DNA of 64,000 nt from Stutzerimonas xanthomarina (GTDB lineage: Bacteria > Pseudomonadota > Gammaproteobacteria > Pseudomonadales > Pseudomonadaceae): NCBI RefSeq assembly GCF_003935375.1, contig NZ_RHQM01000002.1, positions 305,710 through 369,709 of the forward strand, in the 5' to 3' direction. Below are positions 38,618-47,585 of the stretch, in pieces (the stretch's first letter is position 1; each line of letters opens with the position of its first letter). The translations under genes were made by a program, and so were the position numbers. The notes under the pieces are model-generated. The model saw nothing but the letters and a program-made list of their open reading frames with translations. It ran no database searches and had not been told where the DNA came from.

Positions 38618-39727
38618 ATGGTCGAGTCAACGGCGAACGATATCCTGGTGAGCTTTCGCGGCATCCAGAAGAGCTATGACGGTGAGTCGCTGATCGTCAG
38701 GGATCTGAATCTGGACATCCGCCGCGGCGAATTCCTCACCCTGCTCGGGCCGTCCGGCTCGGGCAAAACCACCAGCCTGATGATGCTGGCTGGCTTCGAG
38801 ACGCCCACGGCGGGGGAAATCCTCCTCGATGGCCGGGCGATCAACAACGTGCCACCGCACAAGCGCGACATGGGCATGGTGTTCCAGAACTACGCGCTGT
38901 TCCCGCACATGACGGTTTCGGAGAACCTGGCGTTTCCGCTCAGCGTGCGCGGCATGGCCAAGCCTGATATCAAGGAGCGGGTCAAGCGCGCCCTGGCGAT
39001 GGTCCAGCTGGAGGGCTTTCGCAACCGCTATCCGGCGCAACTCTCCGGCGGCCAGCAACAGCGCGTGGCACTGGCCCGGGCGCTGGTGTTCGAACCGCAG
39101 CTGGTGCTGATGGACGAGCCTCTGGGCGCGCTGGACAAGCAGTTGCGCGAGCAGATGCAGATGGAGATCAAGCACCTGCACGAACGCCTCGGCGTCACCG
39201 TGGTGTACGTCACCCACGATCAGGGCGAGGCGCTGACCATGTCTGATCGGGTGGCGGTGTTCCATCAGGGCCAGATCCAGCAGATCGAAGACCCGCGCAC
39301 CCTGTACGAAAAGCCGGTGAACACCTTCGTCGCCAACTTCCTAGGCGAGAACAACCGCCTGCCGGCGCATCTGCTCGACCGTCGTGGCGATAGCTGCACC
39401 GTCAAGCTCGGCCGCGGCGAAACCGTCGAGGCGCTGGCCGTCAACGTCGGTGCGGCGGGGACGCCGGTGAGCCTGTCGATCCGCCCGGAGCGGGTGCTGC
39501 TCAACGGTGCCAGTGCCAACTGCCCGAACCGCTTCACCGGGCGCGTTGCCGAGTTCATCTACCTCGGCGACCACATCCGCATCCGCCTCGAGGTATGCGG
39601 GGTCAGCGATTTCTTCGTCAAGCAGCCGATCGCCGAGTTCGACAGCGCCCTGCGCGTCGGTGACGTGGTGCCGATCGGCTGGCATGTCGAGCACGTTCGT
39701 GCGCTCGACCCGCTGCAAGCGGCCTGA
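38618..39727 (+). CDS. agtA: ABC transporter ATP-binding protein, polyamine/omega-amino-acid type (AgtA-like)
   Basis: 369 residues. Walker A LLGPSGSGKTTSL near residue 45, Q-loop VFQNYALFPHMT, signature LSGGQQQRVALARAL near 140 and Walker B LVLMDEPLGALD; the C-terminal ~110 residues are a TOBE domain. This is the PotA/MalK class that powers import of polyamine-like substrates. First gene of a four-gene transporter operon; the ATG at 38618-38620 has AGGTG upstream. Name assigned from PAO1 agtABCD by order and neighbours; spermidine or putrescine specificity cannot be excluded. Confidence 0.85.
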   Translation: MVESTANDILVSFRGIQKSYDGESLIVRDLNLDIRRGEFLTLLGPSGSGKTTSLMMLAGFETPTAGEILLDGRAINNVPPHKRDMGMVFQNYALFPHMTVSENLAFPLSVRGMAKPDIKERVKRALAMVQLEGFRNRYPAQLSGGQQQRVALARALVFEPQLVLMDEPLGALDKQLREQMQMEIKHLHERLGVTVVYVTHDQGEALTMSDRVAVFHQGQIQQIEDPRTLYEKPVNTFVANFLGENNRLPAHLLDRRGDSCTVKLGRGETVEALAVNVGAAGTPVSLSIRPERVLLNGASANCPNRFTGRVAEFIYLGDHIRIRLEVCGVSDFFVKQPIAEFDSALRVGDVVPIGWHVEHVRALDPLQAA

Positions 39728-39775
39728 GGCGATGCCTGGAAAAACCCACACAACTGCATCAAGGAGCGAACTGGT

Positions 39776-40807
39776 ATGAGCAACTACCTGAAACTGTCCG
39801 CGCTGGCGCTCGGACTCGTCTGTGCCGGGCAAGCGGCTGCCGAGAACCTCACCGCGGTGAGCTTTGGCGGCGCCAACAAGCAGGCCCAGGTCAAGGCCTT
39901 CTACGAGCCGTGGGACGCGGCGGGGCACGGGCGCATCATCGCCGGCGAGTACAACGGCGAAATGGCCAAGGTCAAGGCAATGGTCGACACCAACAGCGTG
40001 TCGTGGAACCTGGTGGAAGTGGAGTCACCGGAACTGTCCCGCGGCTGCGACGAAGGGCTGTTCGAGGAACTCGACCCGGGCATCGTCGGCAATCCGGATG
40101 ATTTCGTCGAAGGTGCGATCCAGCCCTGCGGCGTTGGTTTCTTCGTCTGGTCGACGGTGCTGGCCTACAACGCCGACAAGCTGAAAAGCGCGCCGGCCAG
40201 CTGGGCGGATTTCTGGGATACCGAGAAATTCCCCGGCAAGCGCGGCCTGCGCAAGGGCGCCAAGTACACCCTCGAATTCGCGCTGATGGCCGACGGCGTG
40301 CCGGTCAAGGACGTCTACAAGGTGCTGGCCACCAAGGACGGCCAGAACCGCGCCTTCAGAAAGCTCGATCAGCTCAAGCCGCACATCCAGTGGTGGGAAG
40401 CCGGCGCGCAGCCGCCACAGTTCCTCGCCTCCGGCGACGTGGTCATGAGCAGCGCCTACAACGGCCGCATCGCAGCCGTGCAGAACGAGAGCAACCTGCA
40501 GATCGTCTGGAGCGGCGGCATCTATGACTTCGATTCCTGGGCCATCCCCAAGGGCGCCAAGAGCCAGGAGCAGGCACGCAAATTCATCGCCTTCACCGTC
40601 GAGCCGCAGCAGCAGAAGGCTTATTCCGAGAACATCGCCTACGGCCCGGCGAACACCCAGGCCGTGTCGTTGCTGGATGAAAAGCGCCTGGCGCAGATGC
40701 CCACCGCACCGGAGAACATCGCCGACCAGGTCGCGATGGATGTGACCTTCTGGGCTGACTACGGCGAGCAGCTCGAACAGCGTTTCAACGCCTGGGCAGC
40801 ACGCTGA
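39776..40807 (+). CDS. agtB: Periplasmic substrate-binding protein of the agt transporter
   Basis: 343 residues with a signal peptide (LSALALGLVCAGQAAA, cleavage near residue 22). It is a family 1/PotD-like binding protein: NLTAVSFGGANKQAQVKAFYEPW, VSSPELSRGCDEGLF-type hinge region, and SGGIYDFDSWAIPKGAKSQEQA near 245. It would capture GABA/5-aminovalerate or a polyamine in the periplasm and deliver it to the two permeases. AAGGAG precedes the ATG. A GC-rich hairpin follows its stop, as is common after abundant binding proteins. Confidence 0.87.
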   Translation: MSNYLKLSALALGLVCAGQAAAENLTAVSFGGANKQAQVKAFYEPWDAAGHGRIIAGEYNGEMAKVKAMVDTNSVSWNLVEVESPELSRGCDEGLFEELDPGIVGNPDDFVEGAIQPCGVGFFVWSTVLAYNADKLKSAPASWADFWDTEKFPGKRGLRKGAKYTLEFALMADGVPVKDVYKVLATKDGQNRAFRKLDQLKPHIQWWEAGAQPPQFLASGDVVMSSAYNGRIAAVQNESNLQIVWSGGIYDFDSWAIPKGAKSQEQARKFIAFTVEPQQQKAYSENIAYGPANTQAVSLLDEKRLAQMPTAPENIADQVAMDVTFWADYGEQLEQRFNAWAAR

Positions 40808-40813
40808 CCTGAG

Positions 40814-40834
40814 CGCCCCGCCGCATTGGCGGGC
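40814..40834 (+). other. Hairpin after the binding-protein gene
   Basis: CCCGCC-GCATT-GGCGGG (40817-40833) is a perfect 6-bp GC stem, extendable with one bulge, and has no T-run. Such stems between binding-protein and permease genes usually protect the upstream message or reduce read-through. Confidence 0.45.
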
Positions 40835-40868
40835 GGTCCCAGCTATCGGAACGAATCGCGGAGTCTTC

Positions 40869-42122
40869 ATGGCCACAGCAATATCCCTGCCGGCGAACGA
40901 GATCGCCGAGCCCAATCTGAAACAGCGTCTGGCACGGGCCGAACGGGTGAACAAGCTCAAGTCGCAGGCACTGATCCTGCCGCTGCTGCTGTTCGTGCTG
41001 CTGACCTTTCTGGTACCCATTGCCTCGCTGCTCTGGCGCAGCGTCGAGAACCCCGAGGTGGTGAACACGCTGCCACGCACGCTGGCAGCGCTGGCCGAAT
41101 GGGATGGTCGTGGGCTGCCAGCGGATCCGGCTTATCAGGCGCTGGCCGAGGATCTGTATCAGGCGCGCCGTGAACAGAGCCTGGGCGATCTGTCCAAGCG
41201 GTTGAACATGGAGCTGGCGGGCTACCGCAGCCTGCTGACCAAGACCGCGCGGGCGCTGCCGTTTCGCGAGACACCGGCGTCCTATCAGGAGGCGCTGGAG
41301 GCGCTCGACGAGCGTTGGGGCGATCCGGCGTTCTGGCAGGTGATCCAGCGCAACGACAGTGCGGTGACCGGCTACTACCTGTTGGCCGCGCTGGATCACA
41401 GCATCGACGAGCTGGGTGAGCTGGCCAAGGTCTCGCCGGACCAGGCGGTATATCTGGACATCTTTGCCCGCACCTTCTGGATGGGCCTGGTGATCACCTC
41501 GATCTGCCTGCTCTTGGCCTACCCGCTGGCGTATCTCCTGGCCAACCTGCCGGCGCGGCAGAGCAACCTGCTAATGATCCTGGTGCTGCTGCCATTCTGG
41601 ACCTCGATTTTGGTGCGTGTAGCGGCTTGGATCGTGCTGCTGCAGTCGGGCGGCCTCATTAATGGTGCGTTGCTGAAGATGGGTCTGATCGACGAGCCGC
41701 TGCAGCTGGTGTTCAACCGCACCGGCGTCTACATCGCCATGGTGCATATCCTGCTGCCGTTCATGATCCTGCCGATCTACAGCGTGATGAAGAACATCTC
41801 GCCGAGCTACATGCGCGCCGCGGTGTCGCTGGGCTGTCATCCGTTCGCCAGCTTCTGGCGGGTGTACTTCCCGCAGACGCTGGCCGGTGTCGGTGCCGGT
41901 TGCCTGTTGGTGTTCATCATCTCCATCGGCTACTACATCACCCCGGCGCTGCTCGGCAGCCCGAACGACCAGATGGTCAGCTACTTCGTCGCCTTCTACA
42001 CCAACACCACCATCAACTGGGGCATGGCCACGGCGCTGGGCGGCCTGCTGCTGCTCGCCACCATGCTGCTGTACGTCATCTACAGCTGGCTGGTCGGTGC
42101 CAGCCGCCTGCGGCTGGGTTGA
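40869..42122 (+). CDS. agtC: ABC transporter permease (PotB-like), large periplasmic insert
   Basis: 417 residues, longer than the ~290 of PotB. A first membrane segment (LILPLLLFVLLTFLVPIASLLW, ~37-58) is followed by an insert of about 140 mostly hydrophilic residues, then five more membrane segments from ~205. The EAA cytoplasmic loop is present as AAVSLGCHPFASFWRVYFPQ. It forms the channel together with the next gene product. The large insert is presumably periplasmic and may contact the binding protein; it is shared by this transporter subgroup as far as I know. Confidence 0.87.
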   Translation: MATAISLPANEIAEPNLKQRLARAERVNKLKSQALILPLLLFVLLTFLVPIASLLWRSVENPEVVNTLPRTLAALAEWDGRGLPADPAYQALAEDLYQARREQSLGDLSKRLNMELAGYRSLLTKTARALPFRETPASYQEALEALDERWGDPAFWQVIQRNDSAVTGYYLLAALDHSIDELGELAKVSPDQAVYLDIFARTFWMGLVITSICLLLAYPLAYLLANLPARQSNLLMILVLLPFWTSILVRVAAWIVLLQSGGLINGALLKMGLIDEPLQLVFNRTGVYIAMVHILLPFMILPIYSVMKNISPSYMRAAVSLGCHPFASFWRVYFPQTLAGVGAGCLLVFIISIGYYITPALLGSPNDQMVSYFVAFYTNTTINWGMATALGGLLLLATMLLYVIYSWLVGASRLRLG

Positions 42123-42185
42123 GATGAGCCACGTCGCGGCGCGGCCGCCTTTTCAGAGTCTTCATGCCGGGCAGGAGAACCTTTC

Positions 42186-43013
42186 ATGCTGAGCCCCTAT
42201 ATGTCGCCCGTCGAACGGGCCTGGTATTACGCGCTGCGCATCCTCTGCGCACTGGTGCTGCTGTTTCTGATCGTGCCGGTGCTGGTGATCGTGCCGCTGT
42301 CGTTCAACTCCGGCTCGTTCCTCGTCTATCCGCTGCAGGGGTTCTCGCTGCGCTGGTACGAGGCGCTGTTCACTTCGGCCGACTGGATGCGCTCGCTGAA
42401 GAACAGCCTGCTCATCGCACCGGCCGCGACCTTTCTCGCAGTGGTGCTCGGCACCCTGGCGGCGGTCGGGCTGACCCGCGCGGAGTTCCGCGGCAAGGCG
42501 CTGCTGATGACGGTGCTGATCTCGCCGATGGTGGTGCCGGTGGTGATCATCGGCGTGGCCAGCTACCTGTTCTTCGCACCGCTGGGCATGGGCAACAGCT
42601 ACCTGTCGCTGATCCTCGTGCATGCCGTGCTCGGCGTGCCCTTCGTGATCATCACGGTGTCGGCGACGCTGCAGGGCTTCAACTACAACCTGGTGCGCGC
42701 TGCGGCCAGCCTCGGCGCATCACCGCTGACCGCGTTCTTCCGGGTGACCCTGCCGCTGATTGCGCCGGGGGTGATTTCCGGCGCGCTGTTCGCCTTCGCC
42801 ACCTCGTTCGATGAAGTGGTGGTGACGCTGTTTCTCGCCGGACCGGAGCAGATCACCCTGCCGCGGCAGATGTTCAGCGGCATCCGCGAAAACCTCAGCC
42901 CGACCATCGCCGCCGCGGCGACGCTGCTGATCGGCTTCTCCATCGCTCTGTTGCTGACCCTGGAGTGGCTGCGAGGCCGCGCCGAGAAGCTGCGCACCCA
43001 ACAACCTGTCTGA
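42186..43013 (+). CDS. agtD: ABC transporter permease (PotC-like)
   Basis: 275 residues with six membrane segments and the EAA loop AAASLGASPLTAFFRVTLPLIAPG near residue 178. Length and layout are those of PotC. It pairs with the preceding permease. It lies 12 bases before gabD, so transport and degradation genes are probably on one message. The 63-base gap upstream shows nothing notable apart from an AGGAG ribosome-binding site. Confidence 0.88.
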   Translation: MLSPYMSPVERAWYYALRILCALVLLFLIVPVLVIVPLSFNSGSFLVYPLQGFSLRWYEALFTSADWMRSLKNSLLIAPAATFLAVVLGTLAAVGLTRAEFRGKALLMTVLISPMVVPVVIIGVASYLFFAPLGMGNSYLSLILVHAVLGVPFVIITVSATLQGFNYNLVRAAASLGASPLTAFFRVTLPLIAPGVISGALFAFATSFDEVVVTLFLAGPEQITLPRQMFSGIRENLSPTIAAAATLLIGFSIALLLTLEWLRGRAEKLRTQQPV

Positions 43014-43025
43014 CGGAATACGCAC

Positions 43026-44492
43026 ATGACTCTGCAACTTGGGCAACCCGATCTGTTGCGCCAAACGGCCTATCTCAACGGTGAATGGTGCGAGGCCGAC
43101 AGTGGCGCGCGCACCGAGATCTTCAACCCGGCCACCGGCAAGCTGATCGGCGCCGTGCCGAATATGGGCCGTGGTGAAACCCGTCGGGCCATCGAAGCCG
43201 CGCAGGCAGCCCAACCTGCCTGGCGCGCGCTGACCGCCAAGGAGCGCGCCGCGCGCCTGCGGCGCTGGTACGAGCTGATGCTGGAGAATCAGGAAGACCT
43301 GGCGCGGATCATGACCGCCGAACAGGGCAAGCCGCTGGCCGAGGCACGCGGCGAAGTGGCCTACGCCGCATCCTTCCTCGAGTGGTTCGCGGAGGAAGGC
43401 AAGCGCCTCTACGGCGACGTGATCCCGGCCCACGCCGGCGACAAGCGCATCCTGGTGCAGAAGGAGCCGGTCGGCGTTACCGCAGCGATCACGCCGTGGA
43501 ATTTCCCCAGCGCCATGATCACCCGCAAGGCCGGCCCGGCCCTCGCTGCGGGCTGCGCGATGGTGCTGAAGCCGGCGCCACAGACACCGTTCTCGGCACT
43601 GGCGCTGGCCGCGCTGGCTGAGCGTGCGGGCATCCCGGCGGGGCTGTTCAGCGTGATCACCGCCGATGCCGCCATGTCCCGCGAAGTGGGCGCCGAGCTC
43701 TGTGAAAACCCGGTAGTGCGCAAGCTCTCGTTCACCGGCTCGACGGCGGTGGGCATCAAGCTGATGCAGCAGTGCGCGCCGACGCTGAAAAAGCTCTCGC
43801 TGGAGCTGGGCGGCAACGCACCCTTTATCGTCTTCGATGATGCCGACCTGGACGCGGCGGTGGAGGGCGCGATGATCTCCAAGTACCGCAACGCCGGGCA
43901 GACCTGCGTGTGTGCCAATCGCATCTACGTGCAGGACGGCATCTACGACGCCTTCGTCGACAAATTCTCCGCGGCGGTCGCGCGGCTGAAGGTCGGCAAC
44001 GGAGCGGAGGAGGGCGTGACCACCGGTCCGCTGATCGACGCCGGGGCCGTGGCCAAGGTGCAGCGCCATCTGCAGGACGCGCTGGACAAGGGCGCCACCC
44101 TGCTGGCCGGCGGCAAGCCCCATGCCTTGGGTGGCAACTTCTTCGAGCCGACGCTGGTGGGCGGCGTCACTGCTGAGATGGCCGTGGCGCGCGAGGAAAC
44201 CTTCGGCCCGCTGGCGCCGCTGTTCCGCTTCCGCGATGAGGCCGAGGTGATCCGCCAGGCCAACGACACCGAGTTCGGCCTCGCCGCCTATTTCTACGCC
44301 CGCGACCTGAGCCGGGTGTTCCGCGTCGCCGAGGCATTGGAGTACGGCATGGTGGGCATCAACACCGGGGTGATCTCCACCGAGGTGGCGCCGTTCGGCG
44401 GCATGAAGGCATCCGGCCTCGGCCGTGAAGGCTCGAAGTACGGCCTGGATGAATACGTGGAAATCAAATACCTGTGCCTGGGCGGCATCTGA
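43026..44492 (+). CDS. gabD: Succinate/glutarate semialdehyde dehydrogenase (GabD family)
   Basis: 488 residues. NAD(P)-binding Rossmann motif FTGSTAVGIKL near residue 238, catalytic Glu in KLSLELGGNAPF and catalytic Cys in NAGQTCVCANRI near 295, the usual GabD pattern. It oxidises succinate semialdehyde (from GABA) or glutarate semialdehyde (from 5-aminovalerate) to the dicarboxylate. The 12-base spacing from the permease gene and the gabT gene downstream define a GABA/5-aminovalerate catabolic block; in PAO1, as I recall, gabDT lie elsewhere on the chromosome. Confidence 0.93.
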   Translation: MTLQLGQPDLLRQTAYLNGEWCEADSGARTEIFNPATGKLIGAVPNMGRGETRRAIEAAQAAQPAWRALTAKERAARLRRWYELMLENQEDLARIMTAEQGKPLAEARGEVAYAASFLEWFAEEGKRLYGDVIPAHAGDKRILVQKEPVGVTAAITPWNFPSAMITRKAGPALAAGCAMVLKPAPQTPFSALALAALAERAGIPAGLFSVITADAAMSREVGAELCENPVVRKLSFTGSTAVGIKLMQQCAPTLKKLSLELGGNAPFIVFDDADLDAAVEGAMISKYRNAGQTCVCANRIYVQDGIYDAFVDKFSAAVARLKVGNGAEEGVTTGPLIDAGAVAKVQRHLQDALDKGATLLAGGKPHALGGNFFEPTLVGGVTAEMAVAREETFGPLAPLFRFRDEAEVIRQANDTEFGLAAYFYARDLSRVFRVAEALEYGMVGINTGVISTEVAPFGGMKASGLGREGSKYGLDEYVEIKYLCLGGI

Positions 44493-44511
44493 CCAAGCGG
44501 CTCAAATCAGG

Positions 44512-44529
44512 CGTGCAAAATAATGCACG
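44512..44529. promoter_or_regulatory. Palindromic candidate operator between gabD and gabT
   Basis: CGTGCA-AAATAA-TGCACG is a perfect 6-bp inverted repeat with an AT-rich centre, in the 157-base gap between gabD and gabT. The symmetry and A/T spacer are typical of a dimeric regulator site. The regulator is unknown; the arms resemble an NtrC site with the half-sites in reversed orientation. Confidence 0.45.
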
Positions 44530-44649
44530 GAGTTTTACTGTAATCCGAACGCTCCGGAGGGTGCGGCAGTCGATCATCGTATGCTGCCGCGCCCGCTTCC
44601 TGGCGTTCTTTCCGACCCGTGCCGACGATGAGCGGCTACCGAGGAGCTT

Positions 44650-45930
44650 ATGAGCAAGACCAATGAATCCCTGATGCAACGCCGTGTCGCCGCCGTCCCC
44701 CGTGGCGTCGGCCAGATCCATCCGATCTTTGCCGACCACGCCAAGAACAGCAGCGTAGTCGACGTCGAAGGCCGCGAGTTCATCGATTTCGCCGGTGGCA
44801 TCGCCGTGCTGAATACCGGCCACCTGCACCCGAAGATCGTCAAGGCGGTGGAAGAGCAGCTGCACAAGCTCACCCATACCTGCTTCCAGGTGTTGGCCTA
44901 CGAGCCCTATGTCGAGCTGTGCGAGAAGATCAATGCGCGGGTGCCGGGTGATTTCGCCAAGAAGACCCTGCTGGTCACCACCGGCTCCGAGGCCGTGGAA
45001 AACGCGGTGAAGATCGCCCGCGCCGCCACCGGCCGTGCCGGTGTGATTGCCTTCACCGGCGCCTATCATGGCCGCACCATGATGACGCTTGGCCTGACCG
45101 GCAAGGTCGCGCCTTATTCGGCGGGCATGGGCCTGATGCCCGGCGGCATCTTCCGTGCGCTGTATCCCTGCGCGATTCATGGCGTCAGCGTCGATGACTC
45201 GATCGCCAGCATCGAGCGCATCTTCAAGAACGACGCCGAGCCGCGTGACATCGCGGCGATCATCATTGAGCCGGTGCAGGGCGAGGGCGGCTTCAATGTC
45301 GCGCCGAAGGAGTTCATGGCCCGTCTGCGCGCGCTCTGCGACGAGCACGGCATCCTGCTGATCGCCGACGAAGTGCAGACCGGCGCCGGGCGGACCGGCA
45401 CCTTCTTCGCCATGGAGCAAATGGGCGTGGTCGCCGACCTGACCACCTTCGCCAAGTCTGTTGGCGGTGGTTTCCCGATTGCCGGCGTGTGCGGCAAAGC
45501 CGAGATCATGGATGCCATCGCCCCTGGCGGGCTGGGCGGCACCTACGCAGGCAATCCTCTTTCTTGCGCAGCCGCCCTGGCGGTATTGGAAGTCTTCGAG
45601 GAAGAGAAGCTGCTGGACCGCTGCAAGGCGGTAGCCGAGAGGCTGACCACGGGCCTCAAGGCAATCCAGGCCAAGCACAAGGAGATCGGCGAGGTGCGCG
45701 GGCTCGGCGCGATGATTGCGATCGAGCTATTCGAAGACGGTGATCATGCGCGACCGGCTGCCGCCCTGACCTCGCAGATCGTCGCCCGGGCGCGGGACAA
45801 GGGGCTGATCCTGCTGTCCTGTGGCACCTACTACAACGTGCTGCGGGTGTTGGTGCCGCTGACTGCCGAAGACGAACTGCTTGACCGTGGCCTGGCCATC
45901 ATCGGTGAGTGCTTCGATGAGCTGACCTGA
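44650..45930 (+). CDS. gabT: 4-aminobutyrate (5-aminovalerate) aminotransferase GabT
   Basis: 426 residues, a class III PLP aminotransferase: VTTGSEAVENAVKIAR for phosphate binding, FTGAYHGRTMMTLGLTGK, LIADEVQTGAGRTGTFF with PLP-contacting Asp, and TFAKSVGGGFPIAGV with the Schiff-base Lys. It moves the amino group of GABA or 5-aminovalerate to 2-oxoglutarate, feeding gabD. The 157-base gap after gabD and the palindrome in it suggest it can also be transcribed on its own. GAGGAG ribosome-binding site. Confidence 0.94.
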   Translation: MSKTNESLMQRRVAAVPRGVGQIHPIFADHAKNSSVVDVEGREFIDFAGGIAVLNTGHLHPKIVKAVEEQLHKLTHTCFQVLAYEPYVELCEKINARVPGDFAKKTLLVTTGSEAVENAVKIARAATGRAGVIAFTGAYHGRTMMTLGLTGKVAPYSAGMGLMPGGIFRALYPCAIHGVSVDDSIASIERIFKNDAEPRDIAAIIIEPVQGEGGFNVAPKEFMARLRALCDEHGILLIADEVQTGAGRTGTFFAMEQMGVVADLTTFAKSVGGGFPIAGVCGKAEIMDAIAPGGLGGTYAGNPLSCAAALAVLEVFEEEKLLDRCKAVAERLTTGLKAIQAKHKEIGEVRGLGAMIAIELFEDGDHARPAAALTSQIVARARDKGLILLSCGTYYNVLRVLVPLTAEDELLDRGLAIIGECFDELT

Positions 45931-45993
45931 TCCAACGGCGGCTCGCCGGCATCCGCAATGGATGTCAGGCGCGCCGCAACCCTGACCCTCGGG

Positions 45994-45999
45994 TACAAT
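45994..45999 (+). promoter_or_regulatory. Candidate -10 element for rpe-gph
   Basis: TACAAT lies 33 bases before the rpe start. No good -35 was found 16-18 bases upstream. Confidence 0.35.
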
Positions 46000-46032
46000 G
46001 CGCGGCATCTTGCCGTGCTACCCGAGGTCGTC

Positions 46033-46707
46033 ATGCAGCCGTTCGCCATCGCCCCTTCCATTCTTTCCGCCAACTTCGCCCGTCTGGGTGAGGAAGTGGA
46101 CAATGTGCTGGCCGCCGGCGCCGACATCGTCCATTTCGACGTGATGGACAACCACTACGTGCCCAACCTCACCATCGGCCCGATGGTCTGCTCGGCCCTG
46201 CGCAAGCACGGCGTGACCGCGCCCATCGACGTACACCTGATGGTCGAGCCGGTGGATCGTATGATTGGCGACTTCCTCGAAGCCGGTGCCAGCTACATCA
46301 CCTTTCACCCGGAAGCCTCCAAGCACATCGATCGCTCGCTGCAGCTGATCAAGGACGGCGGCGCCAAGGCCGGCCTGGTGTTCAACCCGGCCACGCCGCT
46401 GGACGTGCTCAAGTACGTCATGGACAAGGTCGACATGGTCTTGCTGATGAGCGTAAACCCGGGCTTCGGCGGACAGAAGTTCATTCCCAACACCCTCGAC
46501 AAGCTGCGCGAAGCGCGTGCGCTGATCGATGCCAGTGGCCGCGAGATTCGCCTGGAGATCGATGGCGGGGTGAATCCGAAGAACATCCGCGAAATCGCTG
46601 CGGCGGGCGCCGATACCTTCGTTGCCGGCTCGGCGATCTTCAACCAGCCGGATTACAAAGCCGTGATCGACCAGATGCGCGCCGAGCTGGCGCTGGCGCG
46701 CCCATGA
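46033..46707 (+). CDS. rpe: Ribulose-phosphate 3-epimerase
   Basis: 224 residues with a TIM barrel. [17 protein letters not shown] at the N-terminus, [17 protein letters not shown] with metal-ligand His and Asp, [13 protein letters not shown] [25 protein letters not shown] and LEIDGGVN are all canonical. It interconverts ribulose-5-P and xylulose-5-P in the pentose phosphate pathway. The start at 46033 gives the family N-terminus; an upstream in-frame ATG would add 25 unrelated residues. It overlaps gph by 4 bases. Confidence 0.97.
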   Translation: MQPFAIAPSILSANFARLGEEVDNVLAAGADIVHFDVMDNHYVPNLTIGPMVCSALRKHGVTAPIDVHLMVEPVDRMIGDFLEAGASYITFHPEASKHIDRSLQLIKDGGAKAGLVFNPATPLDVLKYVMDKVDMVLLMSVNPGFGGQKFIPNTLDKLREARALIDASGREIRLEIDGGVNPKNIREIAAAGADTFVAGSAIFNQPDYKAVIDQMRAELALARP

Positions 46708-47405
46708 CCCGCCTGGAGCAACTGTTCGACGGCAAATTGCCACGGCTGGTGATGTTCGACCTGGACGGCACCCTGATGGATTCGGTGCCGGACTTGGCCG
46801 CGGCGGTGGACAAGATGCTGATGCTGCTCGGCCGAGAGCCTGCCGGCATTGCCCGGGTGCGCGACTGGGTCGGCAACGGCTCGCGCGTGCTGGTACGCCG
46901 CGCATTGGCCGGTGGGCTGGAGCATGAAGGTGTAAGCGACGAGTTTGCCGACGAGGCGCTGGCGCTGTTCATGCAGGCATACTCCGGCGGCCACGAGCTG
47001 ACCACTGTCTATCCGGGCGTTCGTGAATGCCTGGACTGGCTGCGCGAGCGCGAGGTGAAGCTGGCGATCATCACCAACAAACCGGCGCAGTTCATCGAAC
47101 CGCTGCTGGAGGAGAAGGGGCTGACCGGTTACTTCGATTGGCTGGTCGGCGGCGATACCTTGCCGCAGCAGAAGCCCGATCCGGCGGCGTTGTTCTGGGT
47201 GATGGACAAGGCGGGCGTTGCGCCCGGCGAATCGCTGTTCGTGGGTGACTCGCGCAACGACGTACGGGCTGCCAAGGCCGCAACAGTACGCTGTGTCGCG
47301 CTTACCTACGGCTACAACCACGGCGAGCCCATCGCGGATGAGCAGCCGGCGCTGGTGCTCGACGACCTGCGCGAGCTGGTTGCTTCGGCTCCGGGGCTGC
47401 GCTAG
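46704..47405 (+). CDS. gph: Phosphoglycolate phosphatase
   Basis: 233 residues, HAD superfamily. [18 protein letters not shown] (motif I with nucleophile Asp), [10 protein letters not shown] (motif II), and [16 protein letters not shown] (motif IV) are intact; the cap domain lies between I and II. It removes 2-phosphoglycolate formed by DNA repair. It overlaps rpe (ATGA), the classic pair upstream of trpE in pseudomonads. Confidence 0.95.
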   Translation: MTRLEQLFDGKLPRLVMFDLDGTLMDSVPDLAAAVDKMLMLLGREPAGIARVRDWVGNGSRVLVRRALAGGLEHEGVSDEFADEALALFMQAYSGGHELTTVYPGVRECLDWLREREVKLAIITNKPAQFIEPLLEEKGLTGYFDWLVGGDTLPQQKPDPAALFWVMDKAGVAPGESLFVGDSRNDVRAAKAATVRCVALTYGYNHGEPIADEQPALVLDDLRELVASAPGLR

Positions 47406-47469
47406 TGTGGCCGGACTCTTTTTGACCCACCGAAGAGATCAGCTCGTGGTGCTCTCCCGCAGACAATGG

Positions 47470-47514
47470 ATGAAAGTCATCAAGGCCCTGGCCCGTTGGC
47501 GCTGGCGCGCCTGA
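47470..47514 (+). CDS. trpL: trp leader peptide ([14 protein letters not shown])
   Basis: A 14-codon frame, ATG at 47470 and TGA at 47512-47514, contains two Trp codons in RWRW; extended in frame to GTG codons at 47446/47449 it would include a third Trp. It lies 71 bases before trpE and is followed by a GC-rich hairpin (47524-47538). This is the layout of a transcription attenuator: ribosome stalling at Trp codons when charged tRNA-Trp is scarce lets polymerase continue into trpE. Attenuation of trpE has been reported in P. putida. The exact start codon is uncertain because the Shine-Dalgarno is weak. Confidence 0.75.
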   Translation: MKVIKALARWRWRA

Positions 47515-47523
47515 CTTTTTCCT

Positions 47524-47545
47524 GCCGGCCAGGCCGGCGCGTTTG
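47524..47545 (+). terminator. Putative trpE attenuator hairpin
   Basis: GCCGGC-CAG-GCCGGC forms a 6-bp GC stem starting 10 bases after the leader stop, followed by the moderately T-rich GCGTTTGCCGTTGTTCG. The preceding GGCGCGCC within the leader can pair alternatively with the GGCGCG that follows, offering an antiterminator. Structure by eye only. Confidence 0.55.
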
Positions 47546-47585
47546 CCGTTGTTCGTTCGAACCCTCCTCAGACCACGAGGCTGAC

